64,000 bases of DNA from Nocardiopsis alba DSM 43377 (GTDB lineage Bacteria; Actinomycetota; Actinomycetes; Streptosporangiales; Streptosporangiaceae): NCBI RefSeq assembly GCF_000341225.1, contig NZ_ANAC01000001.1, positions 248,001 through 312,000 on the forward strand, given 5' to 3'. A program made the translations under genes and the position numbers. The notes under the pieces are model-generated. The model was not told where the DNA came from, searched no databases, and worked only from the letters and a program-made list of their open reading frames with translations. This document shows positions 44,917 to 54,308 of this stretch, piece after piece; positions within the stretch are counted from its first letter, which is position 1; each line of letters starts with the position of its first letter.

Positions 44917-45480
44917 TCACTTCCCGTTGCCCGGGGTGCTCTCCGAGACCTTCTTCAGCTGAGCGGACATGTACGACTGGAGCCCGTGGCCGCGCGCGGC
45001 CAGGTCCCAGGCGTAGCCCAGGGTCTGGCTGCCGTCGTTGAACAGGCCGTACAGGCGGTGGGAGCCCTCGACCTCCAGGCCGGTGATGGTCCGCACGATG
45101 CCCGCGCTGCGCATCTCCACCCGGTTGGCGAACACGTTGCCCTCGTAGGACTCCAGATAGCCCTCGTTGTGGGCGATCATCACCTCGAGGTGGACGATGT
45201 TCTCCTCATCGTCCGCGGCGTACTGCGCGGTGTCCTCGGCGGACAGCGCACGCCAGTAGCCCGATTCCTCGGTGACCAGCTCACCGGTGGTCCCGTCGGG
45301 GTTCATACGCCAGGCCTTACCGGTGTAGGCCAGATAGGGCAGACCCGCACGCGGGCTGAACTCGACCTCCTGGCCGAACTGGAACTTTTCCTCTTCCACG
45401 TATCCGGCGACGCCGACGCCTTCCCAACGTCCGAACAGGAAGGACAGTTTCGCCAGATCAGGGTGTACCGCAGAGTCCAT
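44917..45480 (-). CDS. Nitrobindin-like haem-binding beta-barrel protein (DUF1794/THAP4)
   Basis: A protein of 187 residues of the FABP-like nitrobindin family. The signature FLFGRWEGVGVAGY is near the N-terminus, and the C-terminal RGHGLQSYMSAQLKKV carries the His that ligates haem in nitrobindins. Members bind ferric haem and react with nitric oxide or peroxynitrite. The ATG at 45480 gives the family length. It is convergent with the sORF transcript. Confidence 0.92.
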   Translation of the reverse strand: MDSAVHPDLAKLSFLFGRWEGVGVAGYVEEEKFQFGQEVEFSPRAGLPYLAYTGKAWRMNPDGTTGELVTEESGYWRALSAEDTAQYAADDEENIVHLEVMIAHNEGYLESYEGNVFANRVEMRSAGIVRTITGLEVEGSHRLYGLFNDGSQTLGYAWDLAARGHGLQSYMSAQLKKVSESTPGNGK

Positions 45481-45689
45481 AACCACCGAGACTATCGGCG
45501 TCTCGGGGGTACCGGTGACGGTGCCGCGCGGGCGCTCCGGGCGGCGCCCCGGAGCCTTGGCCCGGCCATGCCCAATTGGCCCCGCTTTCCCGGAGAACTG
45601 GTAAAGATGGTGAACGGACACGGTGCGGCCACGGGGCTTGGAGTCGACCGCTGTCCCGACCTCCGACGCATTCTCCTAAGGGGCTGCCT

Positions 45690-46475
45690 GTGTTACTGGT
45701 GATCGGTGTGGCGCTGCTCGCCATCGCGGCGGTCCTGCTGCCACTGACCATCATCGGCCTGCGCCGTTGGCAGCGCCAGCGCGGGCTCGCCCGCCTGCTC
45801 CCCTCCGCGCTCGCCGACCGTGAGGGCCAGCGTGTGACCCTCACCGGGGTGGCCGCGCCCGGTCCCGGTGGAGGGCCCATCGAGTCCGGTCTGGCCGGTG
45901 TCGAATGTGTCTGGCACGGCCACGAGGTGCTCCGTCACTATCGCCCCCTGGCCCGCGACCAGGTCGAGGGCCAGGTCGTCGAACGCGCCTTCGACTCGAT
46001 CGCCGACTACGGGTCCGATGACCTGTTCGGCCTGGTGGGGGAGGGGCGTCCGGCGGACGCCGAACGGATCTACGTCGACCCGGACGGTACCGAGCCGCGC
46101 GACGCCGAGCTCTGCCTCAAGCGTCTGGTCGGTCGGCCTCAGCCCGGGGTGGCCGCGGCGGCGGACGATCTCCTGTCCCGTGTCCGCAGCCCGATCTCCG
46201 GGGTCTTCCGAGGCGAGACCATCGAGTTCGAGTACCGCGAGTGGGTCATCCGGCAGGGCGCGCGCGTCCGTGTCACCGGCCTTCTGCGCGTGGTCGACGG
46301 CCGTGTGGTCCTGACCGCCCCGGACGAGGGCGGCCTGGTCATCGAACACGGTGTGCGCGAGCGCCCCTCGCGGGTCTCACCGCGTCGGACCGAGGCGTTG
46401 GCCCTCCTGACGGCCTTCATGGTCTGCCTGGTCGTGGGGGCGGCGCTCACCGTCGCCGGCCTGCCGCTAGGCTGA
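45690..46475 (+). CDS. GIDE-domain membrane protein (MULAN-like)
   Basis: A protein of 261 residues with an N-terminal helix (LLVIGVALLAIAAVLLPLTI) and a C-terminal helix (LALLTAFMVCLVVGAALTV) flanking a domain that matches the GIDE domain of the mitochondrial E3 ligase MULAN (VTLTGVAAPGPGGGPIESGLAGVECVWH...VVERAFDSIADYGSDD). No RING finger is present, as in other bacterial members. GTG 45690 has AAGGGG upstream. The function in bacteria is unknown. The DsrE-like gene follows after five bases. Confidence 0.85.
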   Translation: MLLVIGVALLAIAAVLLPLTIIGLRRWQRQRGLARLLPSALADREGQRVTLTGVAAPGPGGGPIESGLAGVECVWHGHEVLRHYRPLARDQVEGQVVERAFDSIADYGSDDLFGLVGEGRPADAERIYVDPDGTEPRDAELCLKRLVGRPQPGVAAAADDLLSRVRSPISGVFRGETIEFEYREWVIRQGARVRVTGLLRVVDGRVVLTAPDEGGLVIEHGVRERPSRVSPRRTEALALLTAFMVCLVVGAALTVAGLPLG

Positions 46476-46480
46476 AGCAC

Positions 46481-46843
46481 ATGTCTCGTTCCCTGGTGAT
46501 CAAGGTCACGGCCGGCGAGGATGCTCCCGAGCGGTGCAACCAGGCCTTCACCGTCGCGGCCGCCGCGTTGGCGAGCGGCGTCGACGTCTCCCTGTGGCTG
46601 ACCGGCGAGGCGACCTGGTTCGCCGTCCCCGGACGGGCCGAGACCTTCGAACTGCCGCACGCGGCGCCCTTGGCCGACCTGCTGGCCTCCGTGCTGGCCG
46701 CCGGCCGGATGACGGTGTGCACTCAGTGCGCGGCCCGCCGGGAGCTCGGTCGGGACGACCTGATCGACGGTGTGCGTATCGCGGGGGCACCGACCTTCGT
46801 CGAGGAGAGCATCCGCGAAGGGGCCCAGGCCCTCGTCTACTGA
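46481..46843 (+). CDS. DsrE-family protein
   Basis: A protein of 120 residues with the DsrE/DsrF-like pattern: LVIKVTAGEDAPERCNQAFTVAAAALASG at the N-terminus and MTVCTQCAARREL near residue 80, which supplies two Cys. Relatives carry or transfer sulfur. The start is five bases after the GIDE gene, so they are co-transcribed. A hairpin (46876-46909) ends the unit. Confidence 0.85.
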   Translation: MSRSLVIKVTAGEDAPERCNQAFTVAAAALASGVDVSLWLTGEATWFAVPGRAETFELPHAAPLADLLASVLAAGRMTVCTQCAARRELGRDDLIDGVRIAGAPTFVEESIREGAQALVY

Positions 46844-46875
46844 CGGTGCTCGCGGGGGCCGACTCCGAACGGACG

Positions 46876-46909
46876 ACGTGCCCGCACCGCGAGGGCGGTA
46901 CGGGCACGT
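46876..46909. terminator. Bidirectional terminator hairpin
   Basis: A 15-bp stem with one mismatch (46876-46890 with 46895-46909) and a GAGG loop between the convergent DsrE-like and gpmA genes. Confidence 0.85.
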
Positions 46910-46936
46910 GGAGGTCGGTTCAGTCGTGGTCCGGCG

Positions 46937-47683
46937 TCACTTCTTGCCCTGGTTGGCGACCGCCTCGATCGCGGCCTTCGCGGCCTCCGGGTCGAGGTAG
47001 GTGCCGCCCGGGTTCGTGGGCTTGAGGTCCTGGTCCAGCTCGTAGACCAGCGGGATCCCGGTGGGGATGTTCAGGCCGGCGATGTCGGCGTCGCCGATCC
47101 CGTCCAGGTGCTTGACCAGGGCGCGCAGCGAGTTGCCGTGGGCGGCGACCATGACGGTCCGGCCGGCGGCCAGGTCCGGGACGATGCGGTCGTACCAGTA
47201 CGGCAGGGCCCGGTCGAGGACGTCCTTGAGGCACTCGGTACGCGGCAGCAGCTCCGGCGGGAGCAGCCTGTAGCGGGTGTCTCCGGCCTGCGAGTAGGGG
47301 TCGTCGTCGGCGATGGGCGGCGGCGGGGTGTCGTAGGAGCGACGCCAGATCATGAACTGTTCGTCGCCGTACTCGTCACGGGTCTGCGCCTTGTCCTTGC
47401 CCTGGAGGGCGCCGTAGTGGCGCTCGTTGAGGCGCCAGGTGCGTTCGACCGGAAGCCAGTGCAGGTCGGCGGTCTCCAACGCGAGGTTCGCGGTGCGGAT
47501 GGCGCGCTTGAGCAGAGAGGTGTGCAGGATGTCCGGGGTCACCCCGGCGGACTTGAGCAGTTCACCGCCGCGGCGGGCCTCCTCTTCGCCCTGTGCGGAC
47601 AGGTCCACGTCCACCCAGCCGGTGAACAGGCCCTTCGCGTTCCAGACACTCTCACCGTGTCGCAGCAGTACCAGAGTTCCCAT
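46937..47683 (-). CDS. gpmA: 2,3-bisphosphoglycerate-dependent phosphoglycerate mutase
   Basis: Interconverts 3- and 2-phosphoglycerate in glycolysis. The 248-residue enzyme has the catalytic [10 protein letters not shown] (His9), the [10 protein letters not shown] segment, [14 protein letters not shown] and [14 protein letters not shown]. The ATG at 47683 is the usual start ([10 protein letters not shown]). Confidence 0.97.
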   Translation of the reverse strand: MGTLVLLRHGESVWNAKGLFTGWVDVDLSAQGEEEARRGGELLKSAGVTPDILHTSLLKRAIRTANLALETADLHWLPVERTWRLNERHYGALQGKDKAQTRDEYGDEQFMIWRRSYDTPPPPIADDDPYSQAGDTRYRLLPPELLPRTECLKDVLDRALPYWYDRIVPDLAAGRTVMVAAHGNSLRALVKHLDGIGDADIAGLNIPTGIPLVYELDQDLKPTNPGGTYLDPEAAKAAIEAVANQGKK

Positions 47684-47768
47684 GGGGACAAGCCTAGTCA
47701 CTCGCCGATTCCGTTCGGCCGTCGCCCCGTGGCCGTTCGCGCGCGGGGCGGGCGGTTCCGCTCCCGGA

Positions 47769-48281
47769 TCAGCCTTCGTCGGCGGTCTCGGCCAGATGGG
47801 CGAAGGCCCGCAGGTTCCGTGTGTCGTGGCCGCGCTCGGTACGCCACTTCCACTCCTTGCGGATCGCCGAGGCGAAACCGAGCTCCAGCGCCGTGTTGAA
47901 GTTCTCGTCGGAGTAGGTGAGCACGCATCCCAGCAACCGGTCGACCTCCTCCGGGGTGATTCCGGCCAGGGGGAGCCGGCCCCGGATGTACACGTCGCCG
48001 ACCTCGTCGGAGGTGAACGCCATCCCGTACATGTCCGTGCCCAGGCGCGTCAGCCACTGATAGAAACCGGCGTGGTTCTCGTCCGGACGGCGACAGAAGA
48101 ACGAGGTCAGGGTGAGACTGTGCGGCCCGGCCTCCAGCCAGACCAGGGTCTTGAGCTTGGCCTCGCCGGGGATCGTGACCAGGAAGGAGCCCTCACGAGG
48201 ACGTTCGACCTCCAGGCCGGCCTCCGTCACGGCCTCGTCGATCGCCTTGATCGCGCTCTCACGCGCCGTCGTCTCCTCCAC
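47769..48281 (-). CDS. YbjN-domain protein
   Basis: A protein of 170 residues with the YbjN fold ([19 protein letters not shown], then [21 protein letters not shown]). The domain resembles type III secretion chaperones and occurs in actinobacteria next to mshA. The GTG at 48281 has GGAAGGAAGG upstream. It lies 26 bases after mshA and is probably in the same operon. Function unknown. Confidence 0.9.
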   Translation of the reverse strand: MEETTARESAIKAIDEAVTEAGLEVERPREGSFLVTIPGEAKLKTLVWLEAGPHSLTLTSFFCRRPDENHAGFYQWLTRLGTDMYGMAFTSDEVGDVYIRGRLPLAGITPEEVDRLLGCVLTYSDENFNTALELGFASAIRKEWKWRTERGHDTRNLRAFAHLAETADEG

Positions 48282-48307
48282 GTGCCTTCCTTCCTTTCCG
48301 GTCGCCG

Positions 48308-49612
48308 TCATCGGCCCGCGGCCTCGGCCAGGGGGAGGTCGTTCGGGGTGAGGGCGGACCGGTACACGTCCAACAACTCGTCCACGGTCCGAGACCATCC
48401 CAGGGTCGCCGCGTGCAGGGGCGCGGCCTCGGCCAGCTTGGCACGTCGGGCCGGTTCGTGGATCAGTCGGTGCAGCTCGGCGGCGTAGTGGCGCGGATCG
48501 TGCCCGTCGATCAGCACACCCGAGAAACCGTCGGAGACCGCCGTGGTCAGTCCGCCCACACGTGAGGCCACCACCGGGGTGCCGCACGCCTGGGACTCCA
48601 CCGCGACCAGCCCGAAGGACTCGGAGTAGGACGGCACCACCGTCGCGGTGGCGGCCCGGTAGTAGTCGGCCAGGCGCGCGCGGTCCTGTGGCGGTTCCAT
48701 ACGCACGACGTCGGCGACGCCCAGCGATCGCGCCAGATCGTCGAGCATGCGGGGCTCGCGCGTCCCTCCGCCGGACAGGCCGCCGACCACACCCACCACG
48801 AGACGGTCGCGCAGGGAGGGGTCGCGTTCCAGGAGTTCGGCTGCGGCGCGGATGAGCACGTCCGGTGCCTTCAACCGCTGCACACGGCCGACGAAGAGCA
48901 GAAGGTGGGTGTCGCGGGGGAGACCGATCCGATCCAGCGCCTCGGTGCGCGATCCCGGGGTGAAGGTATCCAGGTCCACGCCGGGAGGGATCGTGTGGAG
49001 CTGATCACGGCGGGCGCCGTAGAAGTCGACGAGCTGACGGGCCTCGTCGTCGGTGTTGGCGATGAGCCGATCGGCCTGGCGGACCAGCTGGTCCTCTCCG
49101 CGCACCCGCTCCTCGGGTTCGGGGGTGTCGCCTTCGGCGAGGGCCGCGTTCTTCACTCTGGCCATGGTGTGCATCGTCTGCACCATCGGTACGCCCCAGC
49201 GACGGGCGGCCATCACACCGGCCCTGCCGGACAGCCAGTAGTGACCGTGCACGAGGTCGTAGTGGCCCGGGTCTCCCTGGGCCTCGGCTCTCAGCATGCC
49301 GAAGACGAACGGACACAGGTAGCGGGCGAGGGTGTTCTTGTCCAAGTGGCCGTAGGGGCCCGCGGGCACGTGCCGGACGTTCACCCCTGGGAAGAGTTCG
49401 ACCACGGACGGAAGCGAGGGGGTGGTGGCCCGGGTGAACACGTCCACGGCCACTCCGCGTTCGGCCATGCGACGGGCCACCTCGACCACGTAGACGTTGA
49501 GGCCTCCGGCGTCACCGGTGCCGGGTTGGTCGAGGGGCGAGGTGTGCAGACTGACGGTCGCGATCCTCGAGGGGACCGCCGTCTGTTCTCCCAACGGAAC
49601 GGGTCCGGACAA
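48308..49612 (-). CDS. mshA: D-inositol-3-phosphate glycosyltransferase
   Basis: Makes GlcNAc-inositol phosphate, the first step of mycothiol synthesis. A GT-B enzyme of about 434 residues with RIATVSLHTSPLDQPGTGDAGGLNVYV at the N-terminus (shown in pieces: TSPLDQPGTGDAGG motif), VHGHYWLSG, LLFVGRVQRLKAPDVL and the E-x7-E motif ESFGLVAVESQACG. The start is uncertain; the TTG at 49612 follows GGAGG nine bases upstream and gives the normal length, whereas longer frames lack a start codon with a binding site. With mshD at 12.4 kb, this shows a mycothiol-producing host. Confidence 0.94.
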   Translation of the reverse strand: MSGPVPLGEQTAVPSRIATVSLHTSPLDQPGTGDAGGLNVYVVEVARRMAERGVAVDVFTRATTPSLPSVVELFPGVNVRHVPAGPYGHLDKNTLARYLCPFVFGMLRAEAQGDPGHYDLVHGHYWLSGRAGVMAARRWGVPMVQTMHTMARVKNAALAEGDTPEPEERVRGEDQLVRQADRLIANTDDEARQLVDFYGARRDQLHTIPPGVDLDTFTPGSRTEALDRIGLPRDTHLLLFVGRVQRLKAPDVLIRAAAELLERDPSLRDRLVVGVVGGLSGGGTREPRMLDDLARSLGVADVVRMEPPQDRARLADYYRAATATVVPSYSESFGLVAVESQACGTPVVASRVGGLTTAVSDGFSGVLIDGHDPRHYAAELHRLIHEPARRAKLAEAAPLHAATLGWSRTVDELLDVYRSALTPNDLPLAEAAGR

Positions 49613-49722
49613 CGGTGGTCCCTCCGGGTCGAGTGTGCGGGCAGTAGTCGACAACAGCGACGAAGGTACACACTGTTCCCGACCCGATCGTCCGAGGGGG
49701 CGGGGGTTGACGAACGGGGATA

Positions 49723-50715
49723 TCAGGGTGAGGCGGCCCAACCGGAGACCAGAAAGTCCACGGCGTCGGGGAAGGTGCTCTTCCACGTGGTCAGATCATG
49801 GCCGCCCGGAGGCCGCAGGGTGGTGACCGTCATACCGCGTTCGGCGAGCAGCGAGGAGAAGCGTTCGGCCTCGCCGTGAATGGATCCCTCTTGGAGCGGC
49901 GTGTGGTCCTCACGGCCCTCCACCAGGAGGAACCGCAGATCCCGTGCCTTCTCCGAACCCAGGAGACGGTCGGGGGAGTGGCCGGTGGTGTTCTCGCCGA
50001 GGACGCCGTCGGGGTCGTCGACCCGGAAGTACCCCGCCCAGCTCACCACCTGGGAGTAGAGGTCGGGCGAGCGCAGGGCCAGGGCGGCCGCGCCGTATCC
50101 GCCCATGGAGAACCCGCCGATCGCCCGGAGCGATCGGGACCGGCGATGCTCCCCCTCCACGGCGGTGACGGCCGCTTCGGTGACGAACTCCTCCAGAGCG
50201 AAGCGGCCGTCATGGGCGTCGGCCCACTCCGTCGTGGAACCGTCGGCGACCTGGCCGTAGGGGGCGGCCACCACGAACTCGACCCCCATGCGGCACATCT
50301 GGCGGTCCAGGAGTTCGCCCACCCCCGCGTCCATGAGGGTGGTGTGGGTGGAGGAGGAACCGTGCAGCAGGTACAGCACGGGAAGGTCGGCGCTATCGGG
50401 CCCGGGGGGTCTGCGTATCCACAGAGGGCGTTCCTCCCCCGGGGCGCTCGGGTCGGGGAGGGCGACGATCTCGTCCCGGCCGGGTTCACCGCAGACCGCT
50501 ACGTGCCCGGGGCGGGGGATCGGAGCGGGGGCGGAATCGGTGGGCGCGGGGGGCGGTACGTGGCCCAGGACCCTCTCGGGGTCGGGTTCGGTGAGCTCCG
50601 GCCCGAGCCGGTCGGCCGGATTCTCCTGGGCCGTGGTGGCCAGGGAGGCGGCGGTGAAGGCCACGGCGCAGGACGCGAGAAGCACGGTGACACGGCGGGA
50701 GAAGGAGACGAACAC
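49723..50715 (-). CDS. Secreted esterase, alpha/beta-hydrolase (esterase D / antigen 85-like fold)
   Basis: A protein of 330 residues with a signal-peptide-like start (FSRRVTVLLASCAVAFTAA). LPVLYLLHGSSSTHTT is the first strand and oxyanion loop, GGFSMGGYGAAALAL carries the nucleophilic Ser, and the His is in PPGGHDLTTWK near the end. The GTG at 50715 has GAGGTC upstream and fits the signal peptide; GTG 50775 would add 20 residues. Relatives include S-formylglutathione hydrolases and mycolyltransferases; the substrate here is open. Confidence 0.87.
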   Translation of the reverse strand: MFVSFSRRVTVLLASCAVAFTAASLATTAQENPADRLGPELTEPDPERVLGHVPPPAPTDSAPAPIPRPGHVAVCGEPGRDEIVALPDPSAPGEERPLWIRRPPGPDSADLPVLYLLHGSSSTHTTLMDAGVGELLDRQMCRMGVEFVVAAPYGQVADGSTTEWADAHDGRFALEEFVTEAAVTAVEGEHRRSRSLRAIGGFSMGGYGAAALALRSPDLYSQVVSWAGYFRVDDPDGVLGENTTGHSPDRLLGSEKARDLRFLLVEGREDHTPLQEGSIHGEAERFSSLLAERGMTVTTLRPPGGHDLTTWKSTFPDAVDFLVSGWAASP

Positions 50716-50865
50716 GTCGCGACCTCGGGGTTCGGGGGCACCGGTGAACGGTCTCGATACGACCGAGAATGTCACCCACTGTAGTCGAGTGGGGTCGTTG
50801 TGTGTGGAAGGTGCGGCGTGCCCTGGACGTCTCCTCCGAAATCCCCGCGGGTCCGCCGCTCTCCG

Positions 50866-51825
50866 TCAGACCGCCACCGGGTGCCGAAGGCGCAGCGCGT
50901 CGGGATAGGGGCGCAGGTAGGTCTGCCCACAGGCCCACTCCAGGTCCTCCGCCAGACAGTGGTGTCGCAACAGGGCCACCGGCAGACTGAGCGGACTCTG
51001 GCCCTCCCGGTACTCCTCGATTCCGGCCAGGAGATCGTGCCTGCGCGTGTCGTCCAGTGCCGGGCTCACCATGCCGAAGATGTGCTGGAGCACGTTGGCG
51101 TGCTTGCCCCGCGTGGTCCGCAGCGCGAGCGTCCGTTGGAAGGCCTCCGCGTAGGCGGCGGCGATCTCCTCGCGGTCGCCCCCGCCGGCCCGGGCCACGA
51201 TCCGTCCCGTCTCCCGGTAGCCGTCCGGCGAGTGCGCCATCAGCTGGAGTTTGTGCCGAGTGTGGAACTCCACCAGGTCGCGCGGTCGCCATGCCCCTTC
51301 GAGTAGGGAGCGCAGTCGGGAGTGGGCGAACACCCGTTCCACGAAGTGCTCGCGCAGTACCGGGTCGGACAGCCGGCCCTGCTCCTCGACGGGCAGGAGG
51401 GGTAGAAGGGCGGTGAGCCTGGCCGCGAAGGCGCCCCGCCCGGTACCGCGTCGACGATCGCCCTTCTCGTCGAACACGGGCAGTGAGAGCAGCCCGCAAC
51501 TCGGGGACTTGTTCTTGAGCACGTAGCCGTCCAGGCGGCGCAGCTCCTTGAGGTGGCGATCCGCGACACCCGCGAGGTCGTCGGTGTGGTCGACGCCGTC
51601 CTTGGTGGAGACCACCCGGTCCGAGCCGTCCGAGTCCCGCAGGCGCAGGGTCGGGCGAGGTACCCCCAGGCCGATCTCCGCCTCGGGGCAGACGGGGAGC
51701 CAGTTCACGTGTCGGTCCAGTTCGTCGGTGAGGAACCGGTAGCGCGAGTGCCCGCCGTTGTAACGCACCGGAGCGCCGAGCAGGCAACTGGAGACCCCGA
51801 CCACGGGGCGAGGAGGCGGCTTCAT
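50866..51825 (-). CDS. DUF523-DUF1722 protein, TudS-like thiouracil desulfurase
   Basis: A protein of 319 residues. The N-terminal DUF523 domain has three cysteines in the expected places: SSCLLGAPVRYNG (Cys14), WLPVCPEAEIGLGVPR and NKSPSCGLL. In TudS these bind a [4Fe-4S] cluster with one open site that removes sulfur from 2-thiouracil. The C-terminal DUF1722 domain begins near RPRDLVEFHTRHKLQLMAHS. It is divergent from the photolyase at 51913 with 87 bases between. Confidence 0.9.
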   Translation of the reverse strand: MKPPPRPVVGVSSCLLGAPVRYNGGHSRYRFLTDELDRHVNWLPVCPEAEIGLGVPRPTLRLRDSDGSDRVVSTKDGVDHTDDLAGVADRHLKELRRLDGYVLKNKSPSCGLLSLPVFDEKGDRRRGTGRGAFAARLTALLPLLPVEEQGRLSDPVLREHFVERVFAHSRLRSLLEGAWRPRDLVEFHTRHKLQLMAHSPDGYRETGRIVARAGGGDREEIAAAYAEAFQRTLALRTTRGKHANVLQHIFGMVSPALDDTRRHDLLAGIEEYREGQSPLSLPVALLRHHCLAEDLEWACGQTYLRPYPDALRLRHPVAV

Positions 51826-51912
51826 GGTGGGGGCTCTACCCCGACCGGCGACGACCAACCGTCGACACGCACGGGCGGTAGTGTGATGATTCCATAGAGT
51901 GAAGGAGTCCTT

Positions 51913-53226
51913 TTGGGCACCCCCGTCCTCGTCCTCTTCACCCAGGACCTGCGCCTCCACGATCATCCCGCGTTGACCGCCGCGCTCGAAGAGTCCGAGA
52001 CGGTCGTACCGCTCTTCGTCCTCGAACCCGGCCTCCTGCGTCGTGCCGCCCGTAACCGTCGGGCCTATCTGACCGAGGCCCTCGCCGACCTGCGCTCCGG
52101 CCTCCGCGACCTCGGTGGTGATCTGGTCCTGCGGCGGGGCGACACCGTGACCGAGGTGCGCGCTCTGGCCCGAGAGACCGGGGCCCGCGCCGTCCACCTG
52201 GGCGGGGGAGTGAGCCGGTTCGCGGCGCGGAGGGAGGCGGCCCTGCGCGCCACCGACCTCGAGGTGCGCGTCCATCCGGGGCCGACCATCGTGCCCCCCG
52301 GGGCGATCACACCGGCCAAGGGCGATCATTACAAGGTGTTCACGCCCTACTGGCGGGCCTGGGAGGCCGAGGAGCGACGGAAGATCCGGACCGCCCCCGC
52401 ACGGGTCCGACCACCCGAGGGGATCGACCCGGGCCCGCTCCCCGACCTGGACGCCGAACCCGGCGGTATCGGGGCGCTCGCGCCGGAGAGGACACGGGGC
52501 GGTCCGACCCGGGCTCGCGAACGCCTACGGAGGTGGATCGACCGCGGCCTGGCCGACTATCCGGACCGGCACGACGATCTCCCCGGAGCGGCCACCTCGC
52601 ACCTGTCCGCCGACCTGCGCTTCGGCTGTCTCTCACCGTTGGAGGTGGAGGCGGCGGCCCGCGATCTCCCCGGTGGTCCGGAGTACGTCCGCCAGCTCGC
52701 CTGGCGCGACTTCCACCACCAGGTCACGGCGGCCTTTCCGGAGATCGCCACCCGTGACTACCGCCCGCGCGATCGGGAGTGGCGCCACGACCCGGAGGCC
52801 CTGGAGGCCTGGAAGGAGGGACGGACGGGGGTCCCGATCGTGGACGCGGGCATGCGGCAACTGTTGGCGGAGGGGTTCATGCACAACAGGACCCGGATGA
52901 TCACCGCCGCCTTCCTCACCCGGACCCTGCGCGTGCACTGGCGTGAGGGGGCCGCCCACTTCGACGCCCATCTCACCGACGGGGACGTCGCCGACGAGTA
53001 CGGGAACTGGCAGTGGGTGGCCGGGACCGGCAACGACACTCGACCGAATCGAGCCTTCAACCCGCTGCGGCAGGCTCGCCGCTTCGACCCCGAGGGCGAG
53101 TACGTGCGGCGCCACCTGCCCGAACTGGCCGGACTGCCCGGTCGACGCGCCCACACCCCCTGGGAGGAGGCGGAAGGGGAGGGTACGGCCGGTTATCCAC
53201 GACCGATCGCCGACCCCGGCCGCTGA
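51913..53226 (+). CDS. phr: Deoxyribodipyrimidine photolyase
   Basis: A light-driven DNA repair enzyme of 437 residues. The N-terminal antenna-binding domain starts VLVLFTQDLRLHDHPAL; the FAD domain shows GVPIVDAGMRQLLAEGFMHNRTRM, HFDAHLTDGDVADEYGNWQWVAG and the NPLRQARRFDPEGEYVRR ending of class I CPD photolyases. Translation starts at TTG 51913 after AAGGAG. It is divergent from the TudS-like gene, an arrangement that puts thiopyrimidine removal next to pyrimidine-dimer repair. Confidence 0.95.
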   Translation: MGTPVLVLFTQDLRLHDHPALTAALEESETVVPLFVLEPGLLRRAARNRRAYLTEALADLRSGLRDLGGDLVLRRGDTVTEVRALARETGARAVHLGGGVSRFAARREAALRATDLEVRVHPGPTIVPPGAITPAKGDHYKVFTPYWRAWEAEERRKIRTAPARVRPPEGIDPGPLPDLDAEPGGIGALAPERTRGGPTRARERLRRWIDRGLADYPDRHDDLPGAATSHLSADLRFGCLSPLEVEAAARDLPGGPEYVRQLAWRDFHHQVTAAFPEIATRDYRPRDREWRHDPEALEAWKEGRTGVPIVDAGMRQLLAEGFMHNRTRMITAAFLTRTLRVHWREGAAHFDAHLTDGDVADEYGNWQWVAGTGNDTRPNRAFNPLRQARRFDPEGEYVRRHLPELAGLPGRRAHTPWEEAEGEGTAGYPRPIADPGR

Positions 53227-53289
53227 CCGGGTCCGTGTTCCCCGGCGTCGCGGGACGGTCCCGGAAGAACGTACGAGGGTCCCCCGTGG

Positions 53290-53721
53290 TCACCCCTCCG
53301 TCTCGGCCAGCCCGTCGATGACGTCGTCCAGCACCAGAGCGCGATCGGGGACCGACATCAGGCGCAGCTCACGTAGGGCGGGCACGGTGTCCACCTCCTG
53401 CGAGGCCGTCACCGTGCACACCCTCATGCAGTGACGTGTCGGCACCCACCACAGTTCCCGCTCGTCCATGGGGGCGACGCGGTACACCGTGGTCGGATAT
53501 CGGGAGGGGCGGCCGGGCGAGTGCCAGCGCTGGACGCGGGAGAGGACGAAGCCGGTGAGCAGGGAATCGAAGATGCCGCCCGAGGCCAGATCGGAGAGGG
53601 CGTCCTCGTCGCCCTCGGCCCGGCAGTCGTCGCACCCGGCGAGCTCGGCGCGCAACAACCAACGGGCGCGCGCGTGACCCACCTCGGGGTTCTTGAGCCT
53701 GCTCGGATGCCGGTGTCCCAT
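53290..53721 (-). CDS. Hypothetical protein
   Basis: A protein of 143 residues that I do not recognise. It has a basic N-terminus (MGHRHPSRLKNPEVGHARARW) and a Cys pair ELAGCDDCRAEGDED at about residues 30-45 that might bind a metal. Helices follow with CMRVCTVT near residue 105. The ATG at 53721 is chosen because the protein's composition becomes non-random there; upstream extension is low-quality. The frame is the best of three overlapping minus-strand frames, but the call is moderate. Confidence 0.6.
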   Translation of the reverse strand: MGHRHPSRLKNPEVGHARARWLLRAELAGCDDCRAEGDEDALSDLASGGIFDSLLTGFVLSRVQRWHSPGRPSRYPTTVYRVAPMDERELWWVPTRHCMRVCTVTASQEVDTVPALRELRLMSVPDRALVLDDVIDGLAETEG

Positions 53722-53910
53722 ACAACGGAGGGTACGACGGCCCGTCGGGGCTCGGAGGTGGGACTCACGGGACCAGTGGGCAGGACGGGCGAGATCCGAC
53801 ACCCTCCCGGCACGGTGGAGTGACCGGGCCGCGCGAGGACGTCCCCGACCCGGGGGGCTCGAACCCCTTCCCCATAGGTCATCGCGAATTAACGTGGGGG
53901 TGCCACCGGG

Positions 53911-53922
53911 GGTAGTACTACC
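53911..53922. promoter_or_regulatory. BlaI-type operator
   Basis: GGTAGTACTACC is a perfect 12-bp palindrome around TACTA, as in operators of BlaI/MecI/CopY repressors. It lies immediately upstream of TAGACT (53928-53933), a -10-like box seven bases before the ATG at 53940, so a bound repressor would block the gene's own promoter. Confidence 0.6.
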
Positions 53923-53939
53923 GCCCGTAGACTGGCGAT

Positions 53940-54302
53940 ATGAATCGGCTTGGCGAACTCGAACGCGCGGTGATGGATGTACTGTGGGCACGCAACGAAC
54001 CAATGACGGTTCGCGAGGTCGGCAAAGCTCTCGCGGAGAGGGACCTGGCGCACACGACCGTCATGACCGTGCTCGACCGACTCGCCAAGAAGAAGGTCGT
54101 CACTCGGGCACGTGAGGGACGTGCGTGGCGGTACCGTCCGGCAGCCAGCCGTGAGAACTACGTGTCCGAGCTGATGTTCGACGCTCTCGGGCAGACGGTG
54201 GACCGTGACGCCGCCCTGGCCGCCTTCGTCCAATCCATGGACGGCCAGGAGGCTGAAGCGCTTCGGCGCGCACTCGCGGAAATCGAGCAGCCAAGGAACT
54301 AG
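53940..54302 (+). CDS. BlaI/MecI/CopY-family repressor
   Basis: A winged-helix repressor of 120 residues (ELERAVMDVLWARNEPMTVREV, then HTTVMTVLDRLAKKKVV and REGRAWRYRPA), ending in an amphipathic dimerisation helix. In staphylococci BlaI is cleaved by the partner BlaR1. Here the start is probably leaderless, with TAGACT seven bases before the ATG and a palindromic operator just upstream. The M56 protease follows after six bases. Confidence 0.94.
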   Translation: MNRLGELERAVMDVLWARNEPMTVREVGKALAERDLAHTTVMTVLDRLAKKKVVTRAREGRAWRYRPAASRENYVSELMFDALGQTVDRDAALAAFVQSMDGQEAEALRRALAEIEQPRN

Positions 54303-54308
54303 GTCCGT

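Noticed and set aside
53850..53885. tRNA-like T-arm on the minus strand (AGGGGTTCGAGCCCCC)
   Set aside because: The five-base stem has a mismatch and no matching acceptor, D-arm or anticodon arm could be drawn around it; no CCA end.
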